A stretch of DNA of 32,382 nt from positions 1-32,382 of the forward strand of contig JABDFG010000028.1 in the NCBI GenBank assembly GCA_013286655.1. The letters run 5' to 3'. Each line of letters opens with the position of its first letter. Position 1 is the first letter of the stretch. Position numbers and translations under genes: made by a program. The notes under the pieces are model-generated. The model saw nothing but the letters and a program-made list of their open reading frames with translations, was not told where the DNA came from and did no database searches. This document shows, piece by piece, positions 23,054-30,414 of the stretch. The DNA is from Bacteroidota bacterium (lineage in GTDB: Bacteria > Bacteroidota > Bacteroidia > JABDFU01).

Positions 23054-23875
23054 ATGTACGTTAAGGTAATCAATCCAAAGACCGACGGTAACAAGAAATA
23101 TGATAACTCCCGTAGCTGTATACCTCTGGTAAAATATCTTAGCAAGGAGGACGAAGCGAAGGGGGTTAACCGGGAACTTTTCTTTAACCATGACCGGGAT
23201 ACTTTTACGGGTCCGGAGGTGATTAAAACAATCGACAACAACTGCCCGAAAATAGAAAAACACGAAGCCAAGTTTTACAGTCTTGTGATTGCTCCCCGGA
23301 CGGATGAAATAAAACACCTGAAAAACGACCCGGTAAAACTTAAAGCATTTACAAGGGAAGTTATGGACATTTATGCCGAAAACTTTAATGGGAAGAATGG
23401 CAATAAAAAGCTAGCTGGAAAAGACCTGGTATACTTTGCCAAAATCGAAGATAACCGCTATTATAAGAGAACTGACACAGAGGTAAAAGAAGGTAGGGCA
23501 AAAACAGGGGACCTCGTACCGGGGGATAACACCCATATCCATATTATCGTCAGCAGGCAGGATAAAGCCAAAATCATGAAGCTATCGCCCCTTGTAAACG
23601 ATAAAAAGCTGTTTTACCGGGAACAGTTCAAAGTTAAAAGCTGTGAACACTTTGATAAGCGTTACAGCTATGAGGGGGCAGGAAAAGAGCTGGAAAGACA
23701 TATTGTTATGCGGGATGGAACCATCCCTGAACGTATGGCTTACCTTGAAAAAGAGGATCAGAGGCGTATCGCGGAGCTAGAAAACAAGCTGAAAAACATC
23801 GGACAGGAGCAGCCAAACCAACCGGAACAGCCAACCACAAGAAAAAGGAAAAAGAAGCCAAAAACAGGGCTATGA
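23054..23875 (+). CDS. mobB: Mobilization relaxase MobB (DUF5712 family)
   Basis: This 273-residue protein has the metal-binding motif of mobilization relaxases, THIHIIVSRQD (about residues 163-173). An upstream segment, EAKFYSLVIAP, and a tyrosine-rich region (NRYYKR, RYSYEG) could supply the nicking tyrosine. The C-terminus is basic (RKRKKKPKTGL). It nicks oriT and leads the strand into the transfer channel. The coupling protein gene that often follows (mobC) is absent here. The strong terminator at 24014-24040 ends this operon. Confidence 0.85.
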   Translation: MYVKVINPKTDGNKKYDNSRSCIPLVKYLSKEDEAKGVNRELFFNHDRDTFTGPEVIKTIDNNCPKIEKHEAKFYSLVIAPRTDEIKHLKNDPVKLKAFTREVMDIYAENFNGKNGNKKLAGKDLVYFAKIEDNRYYKRTDTEVKEGRAKTGDLVPGDNTHIHIIVSRQDKAKIMKLSPLVNDKKLFYREQFKVKSCEHFDKRYSYEGAGKELERHIVMRDGTIPERMAYLEKEDQRRIAELENKLKNIGQEQPNQPEQPTTRKRKKKPKTGL

Positions 23876-23933
23876 TCCGGCCTTTGCTCCCAGTTCCGAA
23901 CCTTTGTTTACTTTTGGGATAAGAACTTAAAAA

Positions 23934-24212
23934 CTATGGCGTGTTGATAGAAAGCGATTCCTGTTGAAAGTAGGTTATTGCCTTATCCAATAGCCACCAC
24001 GTTAACTCAAATGAAAACCCGGAGAATTCCGGGTTTTTTTGTTTTGAATGAACACGAAAACTTCCTTGATAGTCATCTTCCGCAAGTTGAATTTTCTTCC
24101 TGTCTTGTGTAAATAAGTCCCCATAGTAAAAATAAATTATGTCAACTCCCTCAATTTTAGCTTCAAAATCATTTGGCACGATAATTCGATATGAAAACTC
24201 GCAGGATTGCAT
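23934..24212 (-). CDS. Small hypothetical protein
   Basis: This 92-residue acidic protein is rich in aromatic residues (IDIIYFYYGDLF-like and TWWLLDKA segments), with no signal or membrane helix. I do not recognise it. It lies opposite the end of mobB, and the mob terminator sits inside its coding region, so the DNA there serves two roles if the gene is real. Confidence 0.45.
   Translation of the reverse strand: MQSCEFSYRIIVPNDFEAKIEGVDIIYFYYGDLFTQDRKKIQLAEDDYQGSFRVHSKQKNPEFSGFSFELTWWLLDKAITYFQQESLSINTP
24014..24040 (+). terminator. Strong intrinsic terminator after mobAB
   Basis: AAAACCCGGA pairs perfectly with TCCGGGTTTT across a GAAT loop, and seven T residues (24034-24040) follow on the plus strand. 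It lies 138 bases after the mobB stop and within the minus-strand frame at 23934-24212. Confidence 0.85.
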
Positions 24213-24335
24213 GGCCAGAGAAAATTCCAGAAGAGAAATCTAAAAGAATACATCTGATTTATTTACCAGGCAAATCTGAAAAGAATCGCTAGTAAAATAG
24301 AGATTTTCTTTTGAAAATATAAACCTTTTGGTTTT

Positions 24336-24367
24336 CAAGGTAGCCCCGTAAGGCTACCTTGTTTTTT
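24336..24367 (+). terminator. Strong hairpin with a T-run at the end of the AlkD-like gene
   Basis: CAAGGTAGCC pairs perfectly with GGCTACCTTG across CCGTAA, and GTTTTTTT follows on the plus strand. The stop codon of the minus-strand AlkD-like gene lies inside one arm. The U-tract side faces plus-strand transcription, so it mainly blocks read-through into the AlkD-like gene; for the minus strand it may act only as an RNA-stabilising end. Confidence 0.7.
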
Positions 24368-25103
24368 TCCTCAATGCTTTAATCCTAACCCTTCTTTCCG
24401 TATCCAACTTTTCAATCGCCGGGCTAAATGCAACGGAGGTGATAACTGAATGATGTTTCAGCAGAAAATTCCAAGTTTCATTTGGATAAACATTTCCAAC
24501 CTCCCGAAGTGTCCAGCCTACACCCTTTTGCACGAAATAATTTTCATCTGTCAACAGGGGCTTCACCATTGGTAACAATTTATTGACTGCCAATACCTTA
24601 CTCCTTTTTCTGCTGTACTCCATAAGACCTACAATAGATTGCCTACGTTCCCAGGGATTTCGGGAACTATTCCATAGTTTCAGCCGGGAGTAAACCGATT
24701 TTGTTTCTATTTCCAGAAGATATGAATATATTGCAGATAAACTATCCGAATGAGCCCAGTTATCAACTTTTCCTGTCCAGTTCATTGTTGTCTGCCAAAG
24801 TTCCCGGCTATCCAATAGTCGTAAATGTTTTTCAACGAAAAAGAGGGATTGTGACAACGCTTCGTATGATTTAGAGAAGAGCCAAATCTCATTCCATATT
24901 TCTAATTGTTCCGAAAGTGATAAGTAATTGAATTCGTAGCCCGCATGAAATACTTCCCGTTGTTTAGGAACGGAAAGCCCAATAAAGTCGTACTTCGTAC
25001 CAATGTATTTTTTTAGGTCTTTGAATTTGGTCTTTTTGTCAGTAGACAATCCCGATCGAAGCTTTTTTATAATTCTGGGATGATAGATTTTAAAATGATT
25101 CAT
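24354..25103 (-). CDS. AlkD-like DNA alkylation repair protein
   Basis: This 249-residue protein has the HEAT-like repeat pattern of the AlkD/AlkC DNA glycosylase family (PF08713). The N-terminal part includes YDFIGLSVP. DNWAHSD (residues 114-120) and the FVQKGVGWTLREVG segment (about residues 190-203) are typical. It probably removes alkylated bases such as 3- or 7-alkylpurines. It is a single gene that ends at the hairpin 24336-24367. From here to the right edge the genes look chromosomal rather than part of the element. Confidence 0.85.
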   Translation of the reverse strand: MNHFKIYHPRIIKKLRSGLSTDKKTKFKDLKKYIGTKYDFIGLSVPKQREVFHAGYEFNYLSLSEQLEIWNEIWLFSKSYEALSQSLFFVEKHLRLLDSRELWQTTMNWTGKVDNWAHSDSLSAIYSYLLEIETKSVYSRLKLWNSSRNPWERRQSIVGLMEYSRKRSKVLAVNKLLPMVKPLLTDENYFVQKGVGWTLREVGNVYPNETWNFLLKHHSVITSVAFSPAIEKLDTERRVRIKALRKKTR

Positions 25104-25325
25104 TTCAACTAATTTTCTATTAGGTCAGATGCAGATAATGGTTAGAAAACCACTCCTGTACACGATATCACAGGATCTAAATCGTTGACGAAGGTATGGT
25201 TAAGATTTAAAAAGGGAAACAAATTGTTCAAAATGGCTTAAATTGACTGAATTAACCTGTTTTTTCCGTACTATAATACCGCCATTTTTAACCGAAAGAG
25301 TGTCAGAGGCAATCCGAAATTATCT

Positions 25326-25333
25326 TAGTTTTG
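25326..25333 (+). promoter_or_regulatory. Candidate -7 element for the H1-like gene
   Basis: TAGTTTTG matches TAnnTTTG and lies 22 bases before the ATG at 25355. It supports the 25355 start, since the frame open from 25331 would overlap the promoter. Confidence 0.45.
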
Positions 25334-25354
25334 AAGTACCCAAAAACCTTCCCC

Positions 25355-25819
25355 ATGAAAAAGACAAAAAAAAAACCAGCCAAAGCAAAAAAGAAACCTA
25401 CAAAAAAGAAACCAGTCAAAAAAACGGTGAAATCAGCGAGCAAAAAGAAATCTCCTATAAAAGCCAAGAAAAAGGTTACAAAGAAAGCCGTCCCTGTTAA
25501 GTCAAAGAAGAAAGTCCTTAAAAAGACAACTACTTCAAAGCCAAAATCCAGGTTTACCAAAAAGCCCGTACTCAAGAAATCTGTATCTAAACCGAAACCT
25601 ATTCAGAAGCTCAAACCTGCTCCGAAGCAACAGACAAAACCTGAAATCATAGAAATTGAAATGATTGATTTGCCTACTGCTGAGCAAATTGATTTGGAAA
25701 ATGAAAATGAAGCGAAAAGCGATGAGTTCTTCTTGGATGGAATTTCCAACGAGGATATTCAGCATGAGGCGGATGACTTTTTAAAAGGTAGTGATGAAGA
25801 TATGGTGGACGGGCAATAA
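25355..25819 (+). CDS. Histone H1-like lysine-rich protein
   Basis: I place the start at 25355 (MKKTKKKPAKAKKKP); the earlier frame is open from a TTG at 25331, but that lies in the promoter. The 154-residue product has a low-complexity Lys/Pro/Thr-rich half with repeated KKKPxKK units, as in histone H1-like and AlgP-like proteins. An acidic C-terminal half follows (EIIEIEMIDLP, then many Asp and Glu). It likely binds DNA or RNA through the basic half. It resembles the 21000-21392 protein in plan. Confidence 0.75.
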   Translation: MKKTKKKPAKAKKKPTKKKPVKKTVKSASKKKSPIKAKKKVTKKAVPVKSKKKVLKKTTTSKPKSRFTKKPVLKKSVSKPKPIQKLKPAPKQQTKPEIIEIEMIDLPTAEQIDLENENEAKSDEFFLDGISNEDIQHEADDFLKGSDEDMVDGQ

Positions 25820-25894
25820 ACCTGCAATGGAATACAAAGTTTTCGAACGGAAGATTTTGGATTACTGAGCAAGGACAATTGGTGCCGCATAGCC

Positions 25895-26473
25895 TTAATC
25901 GTCTAATCCCTTTCCATCGAGAATTTTTTGCACGCATTTTTCAATTCTTGCTTCTCTTGTTTTGGCTTGCTTGGCTGAAGAAAAATGAAGTAGGTATCCT
26001 CTTTGCCTACCTGGGGTTAAATTATAAAAAGCGACTTTCAATTCAGGTATATCGTCCAGTACATTCTGAAATTCTTCGGGCATTTTGAATTCTGATGTCT
26101 TTTTTAATTCTACTTTCAAGCCAGCTTTTTCTATTTCAATCGCTTCTTTAATATAGGCTTTGATTATAGCTTTCATCTTCACTATTTCCTTAACACTCGT
26201 AAATCTTATTTGTCGTGCTGCTTGCACATTCTCTGTTTGTTGCACAAGAATTCCTTTGACATCCTTTAATAATACGCCTTTCATAAATAGTAATGCACAG
26301 TATTCTTTAAATACATGTATTAAAATGATGTTGCTATTCCTAAAGGTGTAACAGGGGACCCCCCATTTCAATTCTTCGGTCAGGCCACAGTCCAGAACGA
26401 ACATTCTCAATTGCACCAATTCTTCGTGCCACCTTTTAGTTTTACTAAAATACCAATCAACTTTAGGATTCAT
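25895..26473 (-). CDS. DUF1801/YdeI-family protein
   Basis: I choose the ATG at 26473 (MNPKVDWYF), one base after the DoxX stop; the frame is open further into the doxX gene. The 192-residue product has a DUF1801 part (LTEELKWGVPCYTF, then HVFKEYCALLFMKG) and a C-terminal YdeI/OmdA part ending LTPGRQRGYLLHFSSAKQAKTR-like. Function is unknown; YdeI homologues are linked to peptide resistance. It is the last gene of the ArsR-led operon. Confidence 0.85.
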   Translation of the reverse strand: MNPKVDWYFSKTKRWHEELVQLRMFVLDCGLTEELKWGVPCYTFRNSNIILIHVFKEYCALLFMKGVLLKDVKGILVQQTENVQAARQIRFTSVKEIVKMKAIIKAYIKEAIEIEKAGLKVELKKTSEFKMPEEFQNVLDDIPELKVAFYNLTPGRQRGYLLHFSSAKQAKTREARIEKCVQKILDGKGLDD

Positions 26474-26474
26474 T

Positions 26475-26861
26475 TTATTTGTTGTTGATAAAACTAATTT
26501 TTCTCTCAATTGGTCTGAAATACCACGACAAAATAATAAAAACAGTTTGAAAAAGTGGGCCAAGAATTGCTTTTCCACCATCGCCCATTACCAAATGTGA
26601 AATTAATGCACCAGTCATTAAAAAAAAGAAACCTGCATACGCCCATTCTTTAACAAGCTTAAATCCTGGCAATAAAACCACTATGACTCCAAGAATTTTC
26701 CAAACTCCAAGGATGCTCAAAAAATATAATGGATAGCCCAAATGACTGACCATGTCAATCCAAATTTGAGACCGCAACAGTGCAAAAATTCCACTCTGCA
26801 ACATGCCAAATGTAAATAAGCCTGTAAAAACCCAATAAATTATTTTGTTTCTCTTTTCCAT
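26475..26861 (-). CDS. DoxX-like membrane protein
   Basis: This 128-residue protein has four hydrophobic helices and the DoxX-family features VSHLGYP and WKILGVIVVLLP. The function of these small proteins is unclear; some are linked to redox or quinone metabolism. It is six bases downstream of the SRPBCC gene and one base upstream of the YdeI-family gene, in the same operon. Confidence 0.85.
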   Translation of the reverse strand: MEKRNKIIYWVFTGLFTFGMLQSGIFALLRSQIWIDMVSHLGYPLYFLSILGVWKILGVIVVLLPGFKLVKEWAYAGFFFLMTGALISHLVMGDGGKAILGPLFQTVFIILSWYFRPIERKISFINNK

Positions 26862-26867
26862 ATTATT

Positions 26868-27350
26868 TTATTTTAATTTGTTTCCTATTTCCTGTATTCT
26901 ATCGTGCGCCATGTTTATGCCTTGAGCAAAAGGCATCTTAAGCAATTGGTCCCTTAGTTCAACAGATTCGTATATTACATGCATCTTCAGTTTACTGGTG
27001 TTGTCAGCCAGTTTTTCAAATTCGTAAATCTCAAGCTGAACACCAAATGGAGCATTTTCCATTTCAAATGTGCGGATGATTTTTTTATTCATAATGAACT
27101 CATGGATTACTCCATTAGAGCGTAGGACAACTTTTCCATTTGCATCTGTTGATTCTAATTGATAACTACCAAGTTTCTTTCCTTCAAACTTCAATGTTTT
27201 AGCTGTTGCATAAGGGTTTGACATCCATTGTTCAATGAGCTGGGGCTCGGCATGTGCCTTGAAAAGTAATTCAACAGGCAAATCAAATTCCCTGGTTATT
27301 TTCAATTCCTGTTTGCCGTCTTCAGCACTGATTTTGGTTTTTTGTTCCAT
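26868..27350 (-). CDS. SRPBCC (AHSA1-type) protein
   Basis: This 160-residue protein has the AHSA1/START-like pattern: TREFDLPVELLFKAHAEPQLIEQWM at the start, a central beta sheet and the long C-terminal helix MAHDRIQEIGNKLK. This fold binds small hydrophobic ligands. It is the typical partner of an ArsR-type regulator, which lies 14 bases upstream, and probably acts with DoxX and the YdeI-family protein in a stress or detoxification unit. Confidence 0.9.
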   Translation of the reverse strand: MEQKTKISAEDGKQELKITREFDLPVELLFKAHAEPQLIEQWMSNPYATAKTLKFEGKKLGSYQLESTDANGKVVLRSNGVIHEFIMNKKIIRTFEMENAPFGVQLEIYEFEKLADNTSKLKMHVIYESVELRDQLLKMPFAQGINMAHDRIQEIGNKLK

Positions 27351-27364
27351 AATATTCTATTTTT

Positions 27365-27679
27365 TTATTTATAATTCTTCATAATATTTTCCAATCTGTT
27401 AAATCTCTCATCCCACATTTTGTGGAATGGTTCAATAAAGTCCGCTATTTCCTTCATCTTTTGGGGATTTAAATGATAGTATATTTCTCTGCCGTTTTGT
27501 TCCTGTTCAAGCAATTCACATTCTGTGAGGATTTGTATATGTTTTGAAACGGTCGGTCTAGCTGTGTTAAAGTTTGAGGCTATTGCACCCGCTGTCATTG
27601 ATTGCGAAGCAACCAATAAAAGTATAGTCCTTCTTGTCGGATCTGCTATGGCTTGAAATACGTCTCGTCTTAAATTCAT
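27365..27679 (-). CDS. ArsR-family HTH regulator
   Basis: I choose the ATG at 27679 ([20 protein letters not shown]), which is the standard start of these regulators; the frame is open another 186 bases but with no fitting sequence. The 104-residue product has a winged helix with the recognition helix [19 protein letters not shown]. It lacks the CxC metal site of ArsR/SmtB, so it is probably not a metal sensor. Dyad symmetries upstream (27695-27706 and 27724-27737) are candidate operators. It heads the operon with SRPBCC, DoxX and YdeI. Confidence 0.9.
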   Translation of the reverse strand: MNLRRDVFQAIADPTRRTILLLVASQSMTAGAIASNFNTARPTVSKHIQILTECELLEQEQNGREIYYHLNPQKMKEIADFIEPFHKMWDERFNRLENIMKNYK

Positions 27680-27694
27680 GGCATCGCTAGCTGA

Positions 27695-27737
27695 GTATAA
27701 ATATACATGTAGCCATTTAACTACGCAAATTTTTGCG
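27695..27737. promoter_or_regulatory. Two dyads upstream of the ArsR-family gene
   Basis: GTATA-AA-TATAC (27695-27706) and CGCAAA-TT-TTTGCG (27724-27737) lie 16 to 58 bases upstream of the ArsR start. ArsR-type repressors bind such dyads near their own promoter, so these are candidate operators. The match is symmetry only. Confidence 0.35.
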
Positions 27738-27817
27738 CGCTTTTTTAAAGATGTTTTAAGTGTTGTTAGCACAATGAATGTGATTGTCTCTATAAATGTG
27801 CGAGTGGTATATTTCAG

Positions 27818-27848
27818 TTGAAAAATACAGAATGAGAGAATACATTTG
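27818..27848 (+). promoter_or_regulatory. -33/-7 promoter for the lipoprotein gene
   Basis: A TTG (27818-27820), a 20-base spacer and TACATTTG (27841-27848) match the Bacteroidetes housekeeping promoter. It leaves an untranslated leader of about 33 bases before the ATG at 27887. Confidence 0.5.
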
Positions 27849-27886
27849 GGAAAGACGAGAAACATTATAATTTAACTAACCATTTT

Positions 27887-28444
27887 ATGAAAACCATTTC
27901 AAAATTAGCGCTGCTGATCATTGGCATTTCAGCAATATCTTCAATTACGGGTTGTTCAAAAGATGGCACAATAGGTCCCGCAGGCCCGAAGGGAATACCC
28001 GGAATAGCTAATATTTCTACGGACTCTTTTCATGTAATTGGCCCCTGGGTAAAAGGTACTCTCTTTAATGGTAATAGTGCATATCTATTTACTGCCACTG
28101 ACAGTGCAATCACTCCTTCAGTAATTGCCGGAGGGCTTGTTCAGTTGTATTTGTCTCCCGAATATGGGAAAGTGGGTAATGGGCAAAATGGGAATTGGGT
28201 TCCCTTGCCGTATACTGTTAACGGATACATCTGGAATTATGAGTTTTCTCCCTATCAAATTACGGTCTTTATAGACAGTATAAACGGGACCTTGCCAAAT
28301 ACAAATCCTTATTCAAACCCAACTTATCCCAATGGAGCGACGTTTAAAGTTGTTTGTGTCCCTCCTGCAGCAAAGGCAAAGCATCCAACTACAAACTACA
28401 AAAACTACGCTGAAGTAAAACAAACGTTTAATCTGGCAAACTAA
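27887..28444 (+). CDS. Lipoprotein of unknown function
   Basis: This 185-residue protein has a lipoprotein signal peptide with the lipobox SITGC (Cys23). A short collagen-like stretch follows (GPAGPKGIPG), then a beta-rich domain with many aromatic residues. No catalytic motif is seen. It is probably tethered to the outer membrane. It is divergent from the ArsR operon and has its own promoter candidate. Confidence 0.8.
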   Translation: MKTISKLALLIIGISAISSITGCSKDGTIGPAGPKGIPGIANISTDSFHVIGPWVKGTLFNGNSAYLFTATDSAITPSVIAGGLVQLYLSPEYGKVGNGQNGNWVPLPYTVNGYIWNYEFSPYQITVFIDSINGTLPNTNPYSNPTYPNGATFKVVCVPPAAKAKHPTTNYKNYAEVKQTFNLAN

Positions 28445-28498
28445 CAAAACTCCATCCAGGTTGAGGAACACGAAAAAGGGCAACCTCCTAAGTGAGGA

Positions 28499-29371
28499 TT
28501 ATAAATTTGGGGTTCTCATCTTATTTAATAAATACATACAAGCAATTACAAGAAACGTACCCGACAACGCCCAACTCAGCGTCACTTTATCCCCTTCCAT
28601 GCCGATTTCCTGGATAGCCCTGGGCAGTCTGCCTGTGTTCATCAAATAGGTCATTATTAATACAACGGCATTATTGATGAAATGGACAATAATGCTCGTC
28701 CATAGGGAACCACTCCACACGAAGATATACCCCAAAATAGCCCCCAATACCACACGCGGAATAAATCCATAAAACTGTAGGTGAAAAGCACTGAACAGAA
28801 TTGCGGTGATCCAAATGGCCCAATGTATATTTTTTGTCAGCTTTAACAAAGCTTGCTGAATAAGCCCTCTAAAAAACAATTCCTCACTAAGAGCGGCCAT
28901 AAAGGCTATTACGAACAGGTTCATCATCAGGTTGCCCAGACCTAATTCCTTCATTAAAGCATCTTCAATAAACTGAGCCTTTGCTTCACTGCTTTTCATC
29001 CATGTTTCAAGACCGGAAAAGGAAACGGGTAAGGTGATGGCTTTATTGATTTCTTCCAGGTAACCAATAAGCGGCAAGGCGACAATAATCAGGGCAGAAC
29101 TGATCACTACAAACCAAAAAGAAGGGGCTTTATGGATCAGGAAATAATGAAGTTTTTCAGAAGTGAAAAGCAATACCAGTATACAGGCAGGAACCATAAA
29201 AATCATAATAACGCCCAGGGCCTGCTTGATCTTAAATGAAAACAGAAACTGTTCGTCCGTGATACTGGTATCAATATCTAAAGTGGAAGCCATCACGGAC
29301 AATCCAAAAAGTGTCAGAAAATAAATCATCACTATTATAAAGAATCCGGCGGGGCTGAGTGCCTTAAACAT
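28499..29371 (-). CDS. CPBP-family intramembrane metalloprotease
   Basis: I choose the ATG at 29371 (MFKALSPAGFF); the frame is open 87 bases further, but that would run into the DusB gene. The 290-residue product has about eight hydrophobic helices. The CPBP/Abi motifs are present: SEELFFRG (about residues 160-167), then SAFHLQFYG and IIVHFINNA. The family includes CAAX-prenyl-type proteases; here the substrate is unknown. It is divergent from dusB with only 35 bases between the start codons. Confidence 0.9.
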   Translation of the reverse strand: MFKALSPAGFFIIVMIYFLTLFGLSVMASTLDIDTSITDEQFLFSFKIKQALGVIMIFMVPACILVLLFTSEKLHYFLIHKAPSFWFVVISSALIIVALPLIGYLEEINKAITLPVSFSGLETWMKSSEAKAQFIEDALMKELGLGNLMMNLFVIAFMAALSEELFFRGLIQQALLKLTKNIHWAIWITAILFSAFHLQFYGFIPRVVLGAILGYIFVWSGSLWTSIIVHFINNAVVLIMTYLMNTGRLPRAIQEIGMEGDKVTLSWALSGTFLVIACMYLLNKMRTPNL

Positions 29372-29391
29372 CAGGTTAGCTTTAGATTTTG

Positions 29392-29407
29392 TAATTTTGC
29401 AAAGATA
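29392..29407. promoter_or_regulatory. Head-to-head -7 elements between the CPBP gene and dusB
   Basis: TAATTTTG on the plus strand (29392-29399) abuts CAAAGATA, which is TATCTTTG on the minus strand (29400-29407). Both match TAnnTTTG. The plus element would place the transcript start at the dusB ATG; the minus one gives the CPBP gene a leader of about 25 bases. Two matches may be chance in AT-rich DNA. Confidence 0.35.
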
Positions 29408-30408
29408 TGGTAAAAATCGGCACACTGGAACTTGGTGATTTCCCACTGTTACTGGCACCCATGGAAGATGTAAGCGATCCTCCTTTTCGCTTTGTGTGTA
29501 AACAGTATGGGGCTGACCTGATGTATACGGAATTTATTTCTTCTGAGGGTTTAATTCGCAGCGCCGCCAAGAGTGTTCATAAACTTGACATCTTTGAATA
29601 TGAACGCCCTATTGGCATACAACTTTTTGGAAGTGATATTGATTCTATGCGCGAGGCAGGTATCATTGCTGACAATGCCCGGCCGGATCTGATTGACATT
29701 AATTATGGTTGTCCTGTTAAAGCGGTTGCCTGTAAGGGTGCCGGAGCCGCATTATTACAGGATGTTCCTAAAATGGTTCACATGACCAGCGAGATTGTGA
29801 AGATTGCGAGCCGTCCGGTTACAGTTAAAACCCGCCTGGGCTGGGATGATAAGACCAAAAACGTTACGGAAGTCGCGGAACGACTTCAGGATATTGGTAT
29901 TGCGGCATTGAGCGTGCATGGAAGAACCCGGCAGCAGATGTATAAAGGAGAAGCGGATTGGACACTTATCGCTGAAATAAAAAACAATCCCAGGATCCGG
30001 ATCCCGATTTTCGGGAACGGCGATGCCGATTCACCCGAAAAGGTGAAACGGATGAAGGACACATACGGAGTTGATGGAGTGATGATCGGAAGGGCCAGCG
30101 TAGGCCATCCCTGGATATTTAATGAGGTGAAACATTTTTTAAAAACGGGATCGCACTTACCTCCTCCTACTGTTGAAGACAGGGTGGAAGTATGTCGCAC
30201 TCATCTTAAAAAGTCAATTGAGTGGAAGGGCGAAAAGCTTGGCATCGTTGAAATGCGTAGACACTATGCCAATTATTTTAAAGGGCTGGATCACTTTAAG
30301 GACTATCGGATGCGTTTGGTGACATTATACGGCGCGGATGAAATCTTTGGGGTGCTGGAAGAGATCCTGGAGAAATATGCGGGGATGGAGTCCCCGCTTA
30401 TCGCTTAG
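29407..30408 (+). CDS. dusB: tRNA-dihydrouridine synthase
   Basis: This 333-residue flavin enzyme reduces uridines in the D-loop of tRNA. It has the Dus hallmarks: LAPMEDVSDPPFR near the start, IGIQLFGSD, the DINYGCPVKAVACKGAGA segment with the catalytic-type Cys102 in GCP, KTRLGWDD, HGRTRQQMYKGEADW, GNGDADS and DGVMIGRASVGHPW. The start and length match Bacteroidota DusB. It is a housekeeping gene, marking this part of the window as chromosomal. Confidence 0.95.
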   Translation: MVKIGTLELGDFPLLLAPMEDVSDPPFRFVCKQYGADLMYTEFISSEGLIRSAAKSVHKLDIFEYERPIGIQLFGSDIDSMREAGIIADNARPDLIDINYGCPVKAVACKGAGAALLQDVPKMVHMTSEIVKIASRPVTVKTRLGWDDKTKNVTEVAERLQDIGIAALSVHGRTRQQMYKGEADWTLIAEIKNNPRIRIPIFGNGDADSPEKVKRMKDTYGVDGVMIGRASVGHPWIFNEVKHFLKTGSHLPPPTVEDRVEVCRTHLKKSIEWKGEKLGIVEMRRHYANYFKGLDHFKDYRMRLVTLYGADEIFGVLEEILEKYAGMESPLIA

Positions 30409-30414
30409 CCGCCC

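Noticed and set aside
28457-28500. Weak hairpins (AGGTTG/CAACCT and CCTC/GAGG) between the lipoprotein and CPBP genes
   Set aside because: Stems are short and there is no U tract on either side, so a terminator call is not supported.
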